A stretch of 64,000 bases of DNA from Rhizobacter sp. OV335 (GTDB taxonomy: Bacteria > Pseudomonadota > Gammaproteobacteria > Burkholderiales > Burkholderiaceae_C). The stretch covers positions 33,777 to 97,776 of the forward strand of contig NZ_FRCQ01000023.1 in assembly GCF_900142965.1 (NCBI RefSeq), given 5' to 3'. Below are positions 33,194 to 42,473 of the stretch, piece by piece (positions within the stretch are counted from its first letter, which is position 1; each line of letters begins with the position of its first letter). The notes under the pieces are model-generated. The model was not told the DNA's origin. It made no database searches and worked only from the letters and a program-made list of their open reading frames with translations. The translations under genes and the position numbers were made by a program.

Positions 33194-34420
33194 TCAGGCC
33201 GCCGGCTTGAGCTTGATGACGACGCGCGGCTTGACCCAGATCCAAGCGCAGACGCCGATGCTCATCATCAGCAACGACGCGATCGCGAGCCAGAGCGTGG
33301 AATGCATCACCAACGGCGCGATCACACCGGCCACCAGCCCGTTGGCCAGGCTGCCGATGCAGGCCTGGAACGACGACGCCATGCCGCGCCGCTCAGGCAC
33401 CAGGTCGAGCGTCATCAGCGTGACCACCGGCACCATCAGCGCCCAGCCGAACGCGAAGATGCCGATCGGCAGCAGCGCCCACCAGGCCTGCGGCACGAGC
33501 AGCAGGTTCAGCGCGAGGTTGACGACCGACACCACCAGCATGATCACGAAGCCGTGTCGGATCTGGTGGTGCGGCTTGATCTTGCCGGCCAGCCGCCCCG
33601 AGAACCAGGCGCCGCCCATGATCCCGCCGATCGTGATCAGGAAGAACCAGAAGAACTGGCCGGGCTGCAGGTGCAGGTGGTCGCCGAGGAAGACCGGCGC
33701 CGACAGCACGTACAGGAACATGCCGTTGAACGGAATGCCGCTGGCGAGCGCCAGCATCAGGAAGCGCGGGTTCGAGCCCAGCTGCCGGTAGCCGCGCATC
33801 AGGTGGCGCACGTTGAACGGCTGCCTCTGCGACGCATGCAGCGTCTCGGGCAACAGCCGCCAGTTGCCGATCCACAGCGCGATGCCGACGGCCGTGAGGA
33901 ACCAGAAGATCGCGTGCCAGCCGACATGCACGAACAGGAAGCCGCCGACCATCGGCGCGATGGCCGGCGCGATGCCGAAGTAGATGGTGACCTGCGACAT
34001 CACGCGCTGCGCATCGGCCGGCGGGAACATGTCGCGGATCACCGCCCTCGAGACGACGATGCCGGCACCGGCCGACATGCCCTGCAGCGCGCGGAAGAAC
34101 ACCAGCGCGCCGATGTGCTGCGACAGCGCGCAGCCGGCCGACGCGAGCGTGAACACCGCGATGCCCCACAGCACCACCGGGCGGCGCCCGAGGCTGTCGG
34201 ACAGCGCACCGTGGAACAGGTTCATCACCGCGAAGCCGAACAGGTAGGCCGACAGCGTCTGCTGCATCTCGACCGGTGTCGCGCCGATCGACTGCGCGAT
34301 GCCGGTGAAGGCCGGCAGGTAGGTGTCGATCGAGAAGGGGCCGAGCATGCCGAGGCATGCGAGCAGCGCGGCCAGCGCCCAGCGCGGTGCGCGCCAGAGG
34401 TGTTGTGCGTCGGGATTCAT
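33194..34420 (-). CDS. MFS drug resistance transporter, Bcr/CflA type
   Basis: A 408-residue permease with 12 predicted membrane segments. It has the DHA1-12 signature region (GALSDSLGRRPVVLWGIAVF) in the loop between helices 2 and 3, and SIDTYLPAF in the first helix, typical of Bcr/CflA proteins. ATG 34420 is chosen over 34462 because the first helix begins about ten residues later. Exports hydrophobic drugs or small metabolites; the substrate is not known. Confidence 0.9.
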   Translation of the reverse strand: MNPDAQHLWRAPRWALAALLACLGMLGPFSIDTYLPAFTGIAQSIGATPVEMQQTLSAYLFGFAVMNLFHGALSDSLGRRPVVLWGIAVFTLASAGCALSQHIGALVFFRALQGMSAGAGIVVSRAVIRDMFPPADAQRVMSQVTIYFGIAPAIAPMVGGFLFVHVGWHAIFWFLTAVGIALWIGNWRLLPETLHASQRQPFNVRHLMRGYRQLGSNPRFLMLALASGIPFNGMFLYVLSAPVFLGDHLHLQPGQFFWFFLITIGGIMGGAWFSGRLAGKIKPHHQIRHGFVIMLVVSVVNLALNLLLVPQAWWALLPIGIFAFGWALMVPVVTLMTLDLVPERRGMASSFQACIGSLANGLVAGVIAPLVMHSTLWLAIASLLMMSIGVCAWIWVKPRVVIKLKPAA

Positions 34421-34505
34421 GCGGAGCGTCGAGTGTAGCGGGCGGTCCGCGGCCCCGTGCACGTGCGGGGTCGACCTGCGACGGCGCTTGCGTCACACTC
34501 AGCCC

Positions 34506-35657
34506 ATGAGCTCCTCGACGGACCGCGTTCCTCTGGTCCAGGTGCGCGATCTGCTGCACGTGGGCGAGCCGCTGCCGTTCCGGATCCTCGACACGCATGA
34601 GCGGCTGTTGCTGAACGCCGGGCAGGTGCTGCTCGATGAACGCCAGCTCGACGAACTGCACGAACGAGGCGCCTGGGCGGAGCGGGCCCTGGTGGAGGCG
34701 GCCCGCCAGGCGCAGTCTGCCGCGGCCAAGAAGGCCCAGGCCGTTGCCGCCTTGTCGATCTTCGACCGCTGGGAGCGCCTGATGCTCCATTTCGACCAGG
34801 TGCCGCGTGCGCTCCAGCGCCGCGAAGCGCAAGGCACGGCGGTGACGAGCTTCTTCGTTGCGCTGCAGGCGCTGGTCGACCGGGATCCGGACGTGGCGCT
34901 GTTCGAATGCATGCGACAGGAAGAGCGCCGCTTTGCGCTCTACCCGTTCCGCCATGCCGTCCGGGTGGCGGCGCTGGCGCTTCTGACGGCCCGCCAGCTC
35001 GGGTGGGCGCCCGAGCGATGCACCTCGCTCGGCTGTGCCGCGCTGACGATGAACCTGTCGATGTTCGACCTGCAGGCCACGCTGGCCGCGCAGGACACGC
35101 CACCGACCCGCAAGCAGCTGGAGCAGATCCGCGCGCACCCAGAAGCCTCGGTCGCGATGCTGCAGGCGGTCGGCGTCGACGACGAAACCTGGCTGGCGAC
35201 CGTGCTGGGCCACCACGAACGCCTGGGCGGTGCCGGCTACCCGCACGGGCACGAACCCACCCCGGAAGCGCGTGTGCTGCGCGCGGCCGACGTCTACATG
35301 GCCAAGATCAGCGCGCGCGAAAAGCGCCCGGCGATGACGCCGCAGATGGCGACGCGCCAGCTGTTCCAGCAAAGCGCCGGCGATGAACTGGCGATGGCGA
35401 TGATCAAGACCGTCGGCGTCCACCCGCCCGGCAGCCTGGTGCGGCTCCATTCGGGCGAGGTGGGCGTCGTGATCCGCCGGGCGGTCACCGGGCCGCACCC
35501 GCTTGTCGCGACGCTGAGCGACAAGAACGGCAAGCCGGTCGGCGAGACCCATCGGCGCGATTCGTCCCAGGTGGGCTTCGCGATCGAAGGCGCCCCCGAG
35601 AACGCGGCCGCGTTCCCGCGCATCCCGCCCGAGCGGGTGTATGGCTTGATGACCTGA
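34506..35657 (+). CDS. Degenerate HD-GYP domain protein
   Basis: A 383-residue protein. An N-terminal module (LVQVRDLLHVGEPLPFRILD, LLLNAGQVLLDERQLDELHE) is followed by an HD-GYP-like domain at about 150-300. The GYP part is kept (GHHERLGGAGYPHG) as is RAHPEASVAML, but the first region reads YPFRHAVRVAALALLTARQ, and where active enzymes have LLHDIGK this protein has AALTMNLSMF. The metal-binding HD pair is therefore missing. A c-di-GMP phosphodiesterase role is unlikely; binding or scaffolding is possible. The final segment (LVRLHSGEVGVVIRR) is the usual HD-GYP C-terminal beta extension. ATG 34506 is chosen as the first Met after the opposite-strand gene. Confidence 0.8.
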   Translation: MSSSTDRVPLVQVRDLLHVGEPLPFRILDTHERLLLNAGQVLLDERQLDELHERGAWAERALVEAARQAQSAAAKKAQAVAALSIFDRWERLMLHFDQVPRALQRREAQGTAVTSFFVALQALVDRDPDVALFECMRQEERRFALYPFRHAVRVAALALLTARQLGWAPERCTSLGCAALTMNLSMFDLQATLAAQDTPPTRKQLEQIRAHPEASVAMLQAVGVDDETWLATVLGHHERLGGAGYPHGHEPTPEARVLRAADVYMAKISAREKRPAMTPQMATRQLFQQSAGDELAMAMIKTVGVHPPGSLVRLHSGEVGVVIRRAVTGPHPLVATLSDKNGKPVGETHRRDSSQVGFAIEGAPENAAAFPRIPPERVYGLMT

Positions 35658-35672
35658 TGGTCAGTGGATAGT

Positions 35673-36016
35673 GTGAAGCGGACCGATAGGCCGGATTCTG
35701 TGCGTCCCCCGATTCTTGCGAACCGTTGAACGTGACCGCCATTCCTCTGGGCCGGGCATCGCTGCCCGGCTCGGTGCTACCTACCCGCACACTCCTCGGG
35801 CCGAATCAACGTGTGCCTATTTGGTATTGCTGCGCGTAGAGATTGCCCGTTTCACCCGCCACGCCCGCCTTGCGACCGATGCGGCGACTCGTCTCTGTTG
35901 CTCTGATCCTCACCTCGCGGTGGACAGCCGTTGGCTGCTACGCTGCCCTGTGCAGTCCGGACCTTCCTCCAGTGCGCCCTTTCGGGCCTTGCACCAGCGG
36001 CGGTCTGGTCCGCTTC
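35673..36016 (-). ncRNA. rnpB: RNase P RNA (rnpB)
   Basis: The minus strand begins GAAGCGGACCAGACCGCC and ends CAGAATCCGGCCTATCGG followed by TCCGCTTCAC. The two ends pair to form helix P1-P2. The conserved region near the 5' end, GAGGAAGGTCCGGACTGC, and the AGAGACGAGTCG segment are as expected for bacterial type A RNase P RNA. The length of about 344 nt is normal. It is the catalytic RNA that matures tRNA 5' ends. Its 5' end is about 10 nt after the stop of the NYN-LOTUS gene on the same strand, so its promoter must lie within that gene or it is read through from it. Confidence 0.92.
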
Positions 36017-36025
36017 ACCGGCGCA

Positions 36026-36865
36026 TTATCCCCTGCTCTTCGAGAGCCGCTTGTCGCGCAGCACGACCTGGCTGCCGCGGCGGTCGAGTTCGAACAGCTG
36101 CGTCGCCTCGATCAGGTCGATCAGCTTGCGGTAGCCGTAGTTGCGCGGGTCGAACGAGGCCTGGTTGCCGATCTGCTGGCCGACCGCGCCGAGCGCCGAC
36201 CAGCCGTCTTCGCCGGCCGCCGATTCGGCGGCGTTGCGCAGCAGCGAGACCAGCCGCGCATCCTGCTTCAGCGCCGCGGTGTCCTGGCGCAGCGCCGCGG
36301 CCGGCTCGGCCACCGGCGCGGGCTCCGGAGCCGCCTTGGCGCCGCCGCGGGTCTTGCGCCCGGCCGCCGGCTTGGCCTTGGCCGGCTTGGGTGCGCTGTC
36401 GGCCTCAGCCACCTCGACCGCCTGCCCCAGGTTCTCGAGGTACAGGAAGCGCGAGCAGGCATTGACGAAGGGCATCGGCGTCTTCTTCGCGCCGAAGCCG
36501 TAGACCAGCGCGCCCTTGGCCTTCAGGTGCATCACGAGCGGCGTGAAGTCGCTGTCGGACGAGACGATGCCGAACGCATCGGGCTGGTCGGTGTAGAGCA
36601 GGTCCATCGCCTCGATGACCATGCCCATGTCGGTCGCGTTCTTGCCCTTGCTGTAGTCGAACTGCTGCACCGGGCGGATTGCGTACTCGTGCAGCACCGC
36701 CTCCCAGCCCTTCAGCCCGTCCTTCTTCCAGTTGCCATAGGCGCGGCGGATGTTCGCGACGCCGACCTTGGCCAGCTCCGCGAGGATCACGTCGATCTTG
36801 CTGGCCGGCGAGTTGTCGGCATCGATCAGCAGCGCGATGCGGGCGGGCTTGTCGAGCAGGGTCAT
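36026..36865 (-). CDS. NYN-domain RNase-like protein with OST-HTH/LOTUS domain
   Basis: A 279-residue protein. The N-terminal NYN (PIN-like, DUF88) domain spans about 8-145: [10 protein letters not shown] with the first Asp pair, [18 protein letters not shown], and [20 protein letters not shown] with the conserved Asp cluster. A Pro/Ala/Lys-rich linker leads to an OST-HTH/LOTUS domain ([39 protein letters not shown]). Acidic active-site residues are intact, so RNase activity is plausible. The start overlaps the pyrC stop as ATGA, and rnpB follows directly. Confidence 0.9.
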   Translation of the reverse strand: MTLLDKPARIALLIDADNSPASKIDVILAELAKVGVANIRRAYGNWKKDGLKGWEAVLHEYAIRPVQQFDYSKGKNATDMGMVIEAMDLLYTDQPDAFGIVSSDSDFTPLVMHLKAKGALVYGFGAKKTPMPFVNACSRFLYLENLGQAVEVAEADSAPKPAKAKPAAGRKTRGGAKAAPEPAPVAEPAAALRQDTAALKQDARLVSLLRNAAESAAGEDGWSALGAVGQQIGNQASFDPRNYGYRKLIDLIEATQLFELDRRGSQVVLRDKRLSKSRG

Positions 36866-37902
36866 GCGGTCTCCAGTTTCCAGCCGATCGTCTCGCCGCC
36901 GCGCAGCGGTTTCAGCTGGGCCTCGCCGAACGGCAGGGCTTCGGGGAGTGTCCATGTTTCGCGGCGCAGCGTCACGCGGCCGGCGTTGCGCGGCAGGCCG
37001 TAGAAATCGGCGCCGTTGAAACTCGCGAAGGCCTCCAGCTTGTCGAGCGCGCCGGCCGCCTCGAAGGCCTCGGCATACAGCTCCATCGCCGACAGCGCGG
37101 TGTAGCAGCCCGCGCCGCACACCGACTGCTCCTTCAGGTGCGACGCGTGCGGCGCGCTGTCGGTGCCGAGGAAGAACTTCGTGCTGCCCGAGGTGGCGGC
37201 CTGTACCAGCGCCTGGCGGTGCACTTCGCGCTTGAGCACCGGCAGGCAGTAGTAGTGCGGCCGCAAGCCGCCCTGGAAGATAGCGTTGCGGTTGTAGAGC
37301 AGGTGGTGGGCGGTGACGGTGGCGGCGGTGTGCGCATCGGCCTGCGCCACGTACTGCGCCGCCTCGCGCGTGGTGATGTGCTCGAACACCACCTTCAGTT
37401 CGGGGAAGTCGCGGCGCAGCGGCTGCATCACGGTGTCGATGAAGACGGCTTCGCGGTCGAACACGTCGACCGCCGGGTCGGTGACCTCGCCGTGCACCAG
37501 CAGCAGCAGGCCTTCGCGCTGCATCGCCTCGAGCGTGGCGTAGGTCTTGCGCAGGTCGGTGACGCCGGCGTCGCTGTTGGTGGTGGCACCGGCCGGGTAG
37601 AGCTTGACGGCGACGACGCCGGCATCTTTCGCGCGGCGGATCTCGTCGGGCGGCAGCTTGTCGGTCAGGTACAGCGTCATCAGCGGCTCGAAGGCCGAGC
37701 CTTCGGGGCGCGCCGCGAGGATGCGTTCGCGGTAGGCCACGGCCTGCGCCGCGGTGGTGACCGGCGGGCGCAGGTTGGGCATCACGATCGCGCGGGCGAA
37801 CTGGCGCGCGGTGTCGGGCAGCACCGCGGCGAGCGCGGCACCGTCACGCAGGTGCAGGTGCCAGTCGTCGGGCGTGGTGAGGGTGAGTGAATCGGTCGTC
37901 AT
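36862..37902 (-). CDS. pyrC: Dihydroorotase
   Basis: A 346-residue type II (PyrC) dihydroorotase of pyrimidine biosynthesis, converting carbamoyl-aspartate to dihydroorotate. The [10 protein letters not shown] motif carries the first two metal-binding His, [16 protein letters not shown] carries the Lys that is carboxylated to bridge the zincs, and LVHGEV and FEHITT give further ligands. [10 protein letters not shown] supplies the catalytic Asp. Full-length compared with E. coli PyrC (348 residues). It is coupled to the NYN gene by ATGA. Confidence 0.95.
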   Translation of the reverse strand: MTTDSLTLTTPDDWHLHLRDGAALAAVLPDTARQFARAIVMPNLRPPVTTAAQAVAYRERILAARPEGSAFEPLMTLYLTDKLPPDEIRRAKDAGVVAVKLYPAGATTNSDAGVTDLRKTYATLEAMQREGLLLLVHGEVTDPAVDVFDREAVFIDTVMQPLRRDFPELKVVFEHITTREAAQYVAQADAHTAATVTAHHLLYNRNAIFQGGLRPHYYCLPVLKREVHRQALVQAATSGSTKFFLGTDSAPHASHLKEQSVCGAGCYTALSAMELYAEAFEAAGALDKLEAFASFNGADFYGLPRNAGRVTLRRETWTLPEALPFGEAQLKPLRGGETIGWKLETA

Positions 37903-37941
37903 GCGCCGATTTTCGCACCCGCGCCATCAGCTCAGATCACC

Positions 37942-38676
37942 TCAGTGTTGCAGGATCTTCGACAGGAATTCCTTCGCGCGCGGAGTGCGCTCTTCGGGCT
38001 TGCCGAAGAAGCTGTCCTTGGTGCAGTCCTCGACGATCTTGCCGGCGTCCATGAAGATCACGCGGTTGCTGACCTTCTTCGCGAAGCCCATCTCGTGCGT
38101 GACGCACATCATCGTCATGCCTTCGTTGGCCAGCTGCACCATCACGTCGAGCACCTCGCCGACCATCTCGGGGTCGAGCGCCGAGGTCGGCTCGTCGAAC
38201 AGCATCACGATCGGGTCCATGCTGAGCGCGCGGGCGATCGCGACGCGCTGCTGCTGGCCGCCCGACAGCTGCCCGGGGAACTTGTCCTTGTGCCCGCTCA
38301 GGCCGACGCGGTCGAGCATCTTCATGCCGCGCACCTTGGCTTCTTCGGGCTTGCGGTTCAGCACCTTGATCTGCGCCAGCGTCAGGTTCTCGGTGACGGT
38401 CAGGTGCGGGAACAGCTCGAAGTGCTGGAACACCATGCCGACGCGGCTGCGCAGCTTCGGCAGGTTGGTCTTCGGGTCGGAGATCGAGATGCCGTCGACG
38501 ACGATGTCGCCCTTCTGGATCGGCTCCAGCGCGTTCACCGTCTTGATCAGCGTCGACTTGCCCGAACCCGACGGGCCGCACACCACGACCACCTCGCCCT
38601 TGGCGATGCTGGTCGTGCAATCGGTCAGCACCTGGAACGCGCCGTACCACTTCGAAACGTTGTTGATCTTGATCAT
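37942..38676 (-). CDS. gltL: Glutamate/aspartate ABC importer ATPase
   Basis: A 244-residue polar amino acid transporter ATPase. Walker A is GPSGSGKST, the signature is [15 protein letters not shown], Walker B is [12 protein letters not shown], and [12 protein letters not shown] carries the switch His. It closes the gltIJKL operon and is a close relative of GltL/AatP. Confidence 0.92.
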   Translation of the reverse strand: MIKINNVSKWYGAFQVLTDCTTSIAKGEVVVVCGPSGSGKSTLIKTVNALEPIQKGDIVVDGISISDPKTNLPKLRSRVGMVFQHFELFPHLTVTENLTLAQIKVLNRKPEEAKVRGMKMLDRVGLSGHKDKFPGQLSGGQQQRVAIARALSMDPIVMLFDEPTSALDPEMVGEVLDVMVQLANEGMTMMCVTHEMGFAKKVSNRVIFMDAGKIVEDCTKDSFFGKPEERTPRAKEFLSKILQH

Positions 38677-38695
38677 GGGAAGTCCCCCCGGGGGT

Positions 38696-39367
38696 TCAGC
38701 GGATGATGGCGATCTTCTTCTGCAGTCGACGAACCAGCATCGACAGGCTGAAGCAGATCACGAAGTAGACGACGGCGGCAGCGATCGTTGTCTCGACGGG
38801 CCGGTTGAAATTCTTGCCGGCGACCTCGAAGCCCTTGTACAGGTCGTACGCACCAATGGCATACACCAGTGAAGTGTCCTGGAACAGGATGATCGTCTGC
38901 GTCAGCAGCACCGGCAGCATGTTGCGGAAGGCCTGCGGCAACACGATCAATTGCATGGTCTGGCGGTAAGTCATCCCCACCGCGTAGCCCGCATACACCT
39001 GCCCTCGCGCCACGCTCTGGATGCCCGCGCGCATGATCTCCGAGTAATAGGCCGCCTCGAACACCGTGAAGGTGATGATGGCCGACAACTCGGCGCCCAG
39101 CGGCCGGCCGATCAGCAGCGGGATCAGCAGGAAGAACCACAGGATCACCATCACCAGCGGGATCGAGCGCAGCGTGTTGACGTAGAACGCCGCCGGCATC
39201 ACCAGCCACTTCTTGCCCGACAGCCGCATCAGCGCGATCAGCGTGCCCAGCGCAATGCCGCCGATCATCGCGATCAGCGTCAGCTGGACCGAGAAGATGA
39301 GCCCCTTGGAGACGAACGCGGAGACGACATTCCAGTTGAGGAACGTGAAATCGAGATTGAGGTTCAT
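38696..39367 (-). CDS. gltK: Glutamate/aspartate ABC importer permease
   Basis: A 223-residue His/Glu/Gln-type permease with five predicted membrane segments and the EAA-like loop ([20 protein letters not shown]). The start overlaps the gltJ stop as ATGA. It pairs with GltJ to form the channel of the importer. Confidence 0.92.
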   Translation of the reverse strand: MNLNLDFTFLNWNVVSAFVSKGLIFSVQLTLIAMIGGIALGTLIALMRLSGKKWLVMPAAFYVNTLRSIPLVMVILWFFLLIPLLIGRPLGAELSAIITFTVFEAAYYSEIMRAGIQSVARGQVYAGYAVGMTYRQTMQLIVLPQAFRNMLPVLLTQTIILFQDTSLVYAIGAYDLYKGFEVAGKNFNRPVETTIAAAVVYFVICFSLSMLVRRLQKKIAIIR

Positions 39368-40122
39368 TTCCCGCCCCCCATCATGCCGGGGACCTTCACC
39401 CTGTTCTCGAGGAACAGCGCCAGGCGGTTGATGGAAAAGGCCGACACGAAATACAGGCCCGTCACCGCCAGGTAGATCTCAACGCCGCGAGACGTCTCCT
39501 CCTGCGCCTGCATCGCGAACATCGTCAGTTCGGTGATGCTCACGGCAAAGGCGACCGACGAGTTCTTGATGATGTTCATCGACTCGCTGGTCAGCGGCGG
39601 CACGATGATGCGAAAAGCCATGGGCAAGAGCACGTAGCGATACGTCTGGGGCAAGGTGAGACCCATCGCCAATCCCGCATAGCGCTGCCCCCTCGGTAGC
39701 GCGTTGATGCCGGCCTTCACCTGCTCCGCCACGCGTGCCGAGGTGAAGAACCCGAGCGCAAACACGACCAGCCAGATGCTCGGTATCGCGCGCAGGCTCA
39801 GGAACATCGTGGGAATCACGTGGTACCACATGAAGATCTGAACCAGCAACGGAACGTTGCGGAACAACTCGACCCAGGTTTCGCCGAAGTAGACGAGCGC
39901 CTTGTTGGGCACCGTGCGCAGGATGCCAACCAACGAGCCCACCAACAGAGCGACGATCAGGGCCAGCAAGGCCACCAAGAGCGTCCACCCCCATGCCGAC
40001 AACATCCACTGAAGGTAGGTCTGCCCTCCCCCCGTGTCTTGCAGGAATACCTGCCAGTCCCACTTGCCCAAGGTGTTGCTCCAATTCTTGTGAGGGGTCG
40101 CACCACGACTGCGCTGCCCCAA
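39364..40122 (-). CDS. gltJ: Glutamate/aspartate ABC importer permease
   Basis: A 252-residue permease of the same family (GWTLLVALLALIVALLVGSL, FRNVPLLVQIFMWYHVIP, AGINALPRGQRYAGLAMGL, PPLTSESMNIIKNSS). The N-terminal segment NTLGKWDWQVFLQDTGGGQT corresponds to the usual MNYxWDW start, so the true beginning may be a rare codon near there. The listed frame opens with TTG at 40122. Start confidence is low. Spacing to gltI is 111 nt. Confidence 0.85.
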   Translation of the reverse strand: MGQRSRGATPHKNWSNTLGKWDWQVFLQDTGGGQTYLQWMLSAWGWTLLVALLALIVALLVGSLVGILRTVPNKALVYFGETWVELFRNVPLLVQIFMWYHVIPTMFLSLRAIPSIWLVVFALGFFTSARVAEQVKAGINALPRGQRYAGLAMGLTLPQTYRYVLLPMAFRIIVPPLTSESMNIIKNSSVAFAVSITELTMFAMQAQEETSRGVEIYLAVTGLYFVSAFSINRLALFLENRVKVPGMMGGGK

Positions 40123-40233
40123 TGAAAAGCGCGACGCGGGTCACCCGGCGCCGCGCTGGGGGGACTGTAAGCAAGTGTCGCGCCCAGTGGCGTCAGGGCT
40201 TACCTCAGTCCCGGTCCATCGCAAGAACCCGCC

Positions 40234-41136
40234 TTACTTCTTGGCGTAGTCTTCCATCGGCTTGTCGTTCGGGGTCGCCCAGGCGGCCTTGGTGGCGTCC
40301 GACAGCGGCAGGCCGACCTTGGTGTTGCTCGGCGGGATCGGCTGGTTGAACCACTTGTCGTAGGTCTTCGCCAGGTCGCCCGACTTGATCTGCGCCACGA
40401 TGCTGTCGTCGACCGCCTTCTTGAAGGCCGGGTCGTCCTTGCGCAGCATGATCGCGATCGGCTCGACGCTGAGCACTTCGCCGACGATCTTGAACTCGGC
40501 CGGGTTCTTTGCGCGCGAGATGTTGCCGGCGAGGATCTGGCCGTCCATCACGAACGCATCGGCACGGCCCGATTCGAGCAGCAGGAAGCTGTCGGCGTGG
40601 TCCTTGCCGAACACTTCCTTGAAGTCGACGCCGGTGGCGCGCTCATGCTTGCGCAGCGTCTGCACCGAGGTCGTGCCGGTGGTGGTGGCGACCGTCTTGC
40701 CGGCCAGCTGGCCGATCGCGGTGATGCCCGAGTTGGCCTTCACCGCGATGCGCACTTCTTCCACGTAGGTGGTGAAGGCGAAGGCGACGTCCTTCTGGCG
40801 GGTGGCGTTGTTGGTGGTCGAACCGCACTCGATGTCGACGGTGCCGTTCTGCACCAGCGGAATGCGGTTCTGCGAGGTCACCGGCTGGTACTTGATGTCC
40901 AGCGCGGCCAGGCCCAGCTGCTTCTTGATGTCGGCCAGCACCTTCTGGCAGACGTCGTAGTGGAAGCCGGCGTACTTGCCGTCTCCGAGCGTGTAGGCCA
41001 GCGCACCGGACGACTCGCGCACGCCCATCGTGACGGTGCCGCTGTCCTTGATCTTCTTCAGCGTGTCGCTCTGCTGCGCCTGGGCAACGCCCGCGACGGC
41101 CAACAGGACGGCAACGCTCAGCCATGCCTTTTTCAT
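40234..41136 (-). CDS. gltI: Glutamate/aspartate periplasmic binding protein
   Basis: A 300-residue binding protein. It has a cleaved signal (KKAWLSVAVLLAVAGVAQAQ), then DTLKKIKDSGTVTMGVRESS, GFHYDVCQKVLADIKKQLG, VDIECGSTTNNATRQKDVAF and YDKWFNQPIPP, the hallmarks of GltI/AatJ. AAGGAG lies 5 nt before ATG 41136. It is first in the operon gltI-gltJ-gltK-gltL. Confidence 0.95.
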   Translation of the reverse strand: MKKAWLSVAVLLAVAGVAQAQQSDTLKKIKDSGTVTMGVRESSGALAYTLGDGKYAGFHYDVCQKVLADIKKQLGLAALDIKYQPVTSQNRIPLVQNGTVDIECGSTTNNATRQKDVAFAFTTYVEEVRIAVKANSGITAIGQLAGKTVATTTGTTSVQTLRKHERATGVDFKEVFGKDHADSFLLLESGRADAFVMDGQILAGNISRAKNPAEFKIVGEVLSVEPIAIMLRKDDPAFKKAVDDSIVAQIKSGDLAKTYDKWFNQPIPPSNTKVGLPLSDATKAAWATPNDKPMEDYAKK

Positions 41137-41245
41137 ACGATCTCCTTCAGGGTGGAAAAGAGGGGGTGGGGGGAACCCCCTACAACGAAATTCTAGGGAC
41201 ACGGGGCCTACGCACTTCCACGTAGACGAGAGGGCCGCGCGGGTT

Positions 41246-42199
41246 TCAGCCCGGCACCTGGTCCGACGGGTACTTCCAGAAGTCCCGCAGCAGGTAGTTC
41301 ATCGGCAGGTTCAGCGGCAGGTTCTTGGGCGGGATCGGCTTGTTGAACCAGCGATCGTAGATCGCATAGGCCTCGCGGCTGAGGATCAGGCGCTTCATTT
41401 CTTCGTCGCAGATCTTCTTGAACTCGGGATCGTCCTTGCGCATCATGATCGCGAGCGGCTCGATGGTCAGGAACTTGCCCACCACCTTCAGCTTGCCCGG
41501 GTCGGCACTCGACGAGATCAGGCCGTACAGCAGCACGTCGTCCATCACGAAACCGTCGGCCTCGCCGGCCAGCACCATCTGCATGGCCTTGGCATGTTCG
41601 GGCGCTTCGAGGATGGTGATGCGCAGCAGGCGTTCGCGGTTCGCGCGATCCACCTCTTTCAGCGGCGTCGTGCCCTTGGTCGACACCAGCTTCTTGCCCT
41701 CGAACATCGGCAGCTCGGCGATCGGGCTGTCGGCCAGCACCATGTAGCGCGCACCGGTGATGTAGTGCGGGATCGTGAAGGCCACCTTCTGGCGGCGCTC
41801 GGCGTTGTTGGTGGTCGAGCCGCACTCCAGGTCGGCCTTGCCGTCGACCACCATCTGGATGCGGTTGCCGGCGGTGACGAGCACGAACTCCGGCGCGATG
41901 GCCTTGATCTCGAGCCGCTTGCGCACGGCCTCGGCCAGCTTCAGGCACAGGTCGACTGCATAGCCCATCGGCTTCTTGTCGGCATCGAGGTACGAGAACG
42001 GCAGTGACGATTCGCGGTGCGCGATCAGGATCTTGCCGGTCTGCCTGATGCGGTCGAGCACTGGGCCGGTGGGCACCGCGGCCACCGGCGGCGCGGCCAT
42101 CGCCGGCAGCGTGGTGGACAGCGCGGCCAGCGTCGCCAGCACGACCACGGATGAACGCAGAAGAACGGAACACCGGCGCTTGCTGTGCTGAAACTTCAT
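41246..42199 (-). CDS. Second amino-acid ABC transporter binding protein (GltI-like)
   Basis: A 317-residue protein of the same family as GltI, with a longer signal (SVLLRSSVVVLATLAALSTT, ending near AMAAPP). ADLECGSTTNNAERRQKVAF and YDRWFNKPIPPKNLPLNLP are shared with GltI. It stands upstream of gltI on the same strand without its own permease or ATPase, so it may share GltJKL or act with a distant system. The substrate is probably an acidic amino acid or related compound. Confidence 0.88.
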   Translation of the reverse strand: MKFQHSKRRCSVLLRSSVVVLATLAALSTTLPAMAAPPVAAVPTGPVLDRIRQTGKILIAHRESSLPFSYLDADKKPMGYAVDLCLKLAEAVRKRLEIKAIAPEFVLVTAGNRIQMVVDGKADLECGSTTNNAERRQKVAFTIPHYITGARYMVLADSPIAELPMFEGKKLVSTKGTTPLKEVDRANRERLLRITILEAPEHAKAMQMVLAGEADGFVMDDVLLYGLISSSADPGKLKVVGKFLTIEPLAIMMRKDDPEFKKICDEEMKRLILSREAYAIYDRWFNKPIPPKNLPLNLPMNYLLRDFWKYPSDQVPG

Positions 42200-42473
42200 G
42201 GGTGGATTCTCGCAACCTTCGTGCCACGAACCCGTCGGGCGCCGTGGGGCAGATGGCGCCAGTGTGCCCGCTTGTCGGCATGAGGCCGGTCACGCAGGAA
42301 CAGGGGCAGCGGCGCATGGGAACAAGTTGGCGTTTGGGTGGCGATGGGCGCGGACTGTATGCGCCTGCCGGTTGGAAATCCAATGCGGATTCGCGGGCAA
42401 GCCATGCATCGAATGCATGTGGCGCGAGGGAAAACCCTCTGGCATCGGCGGTCGCCGACCGTCGTGCCCGGCG

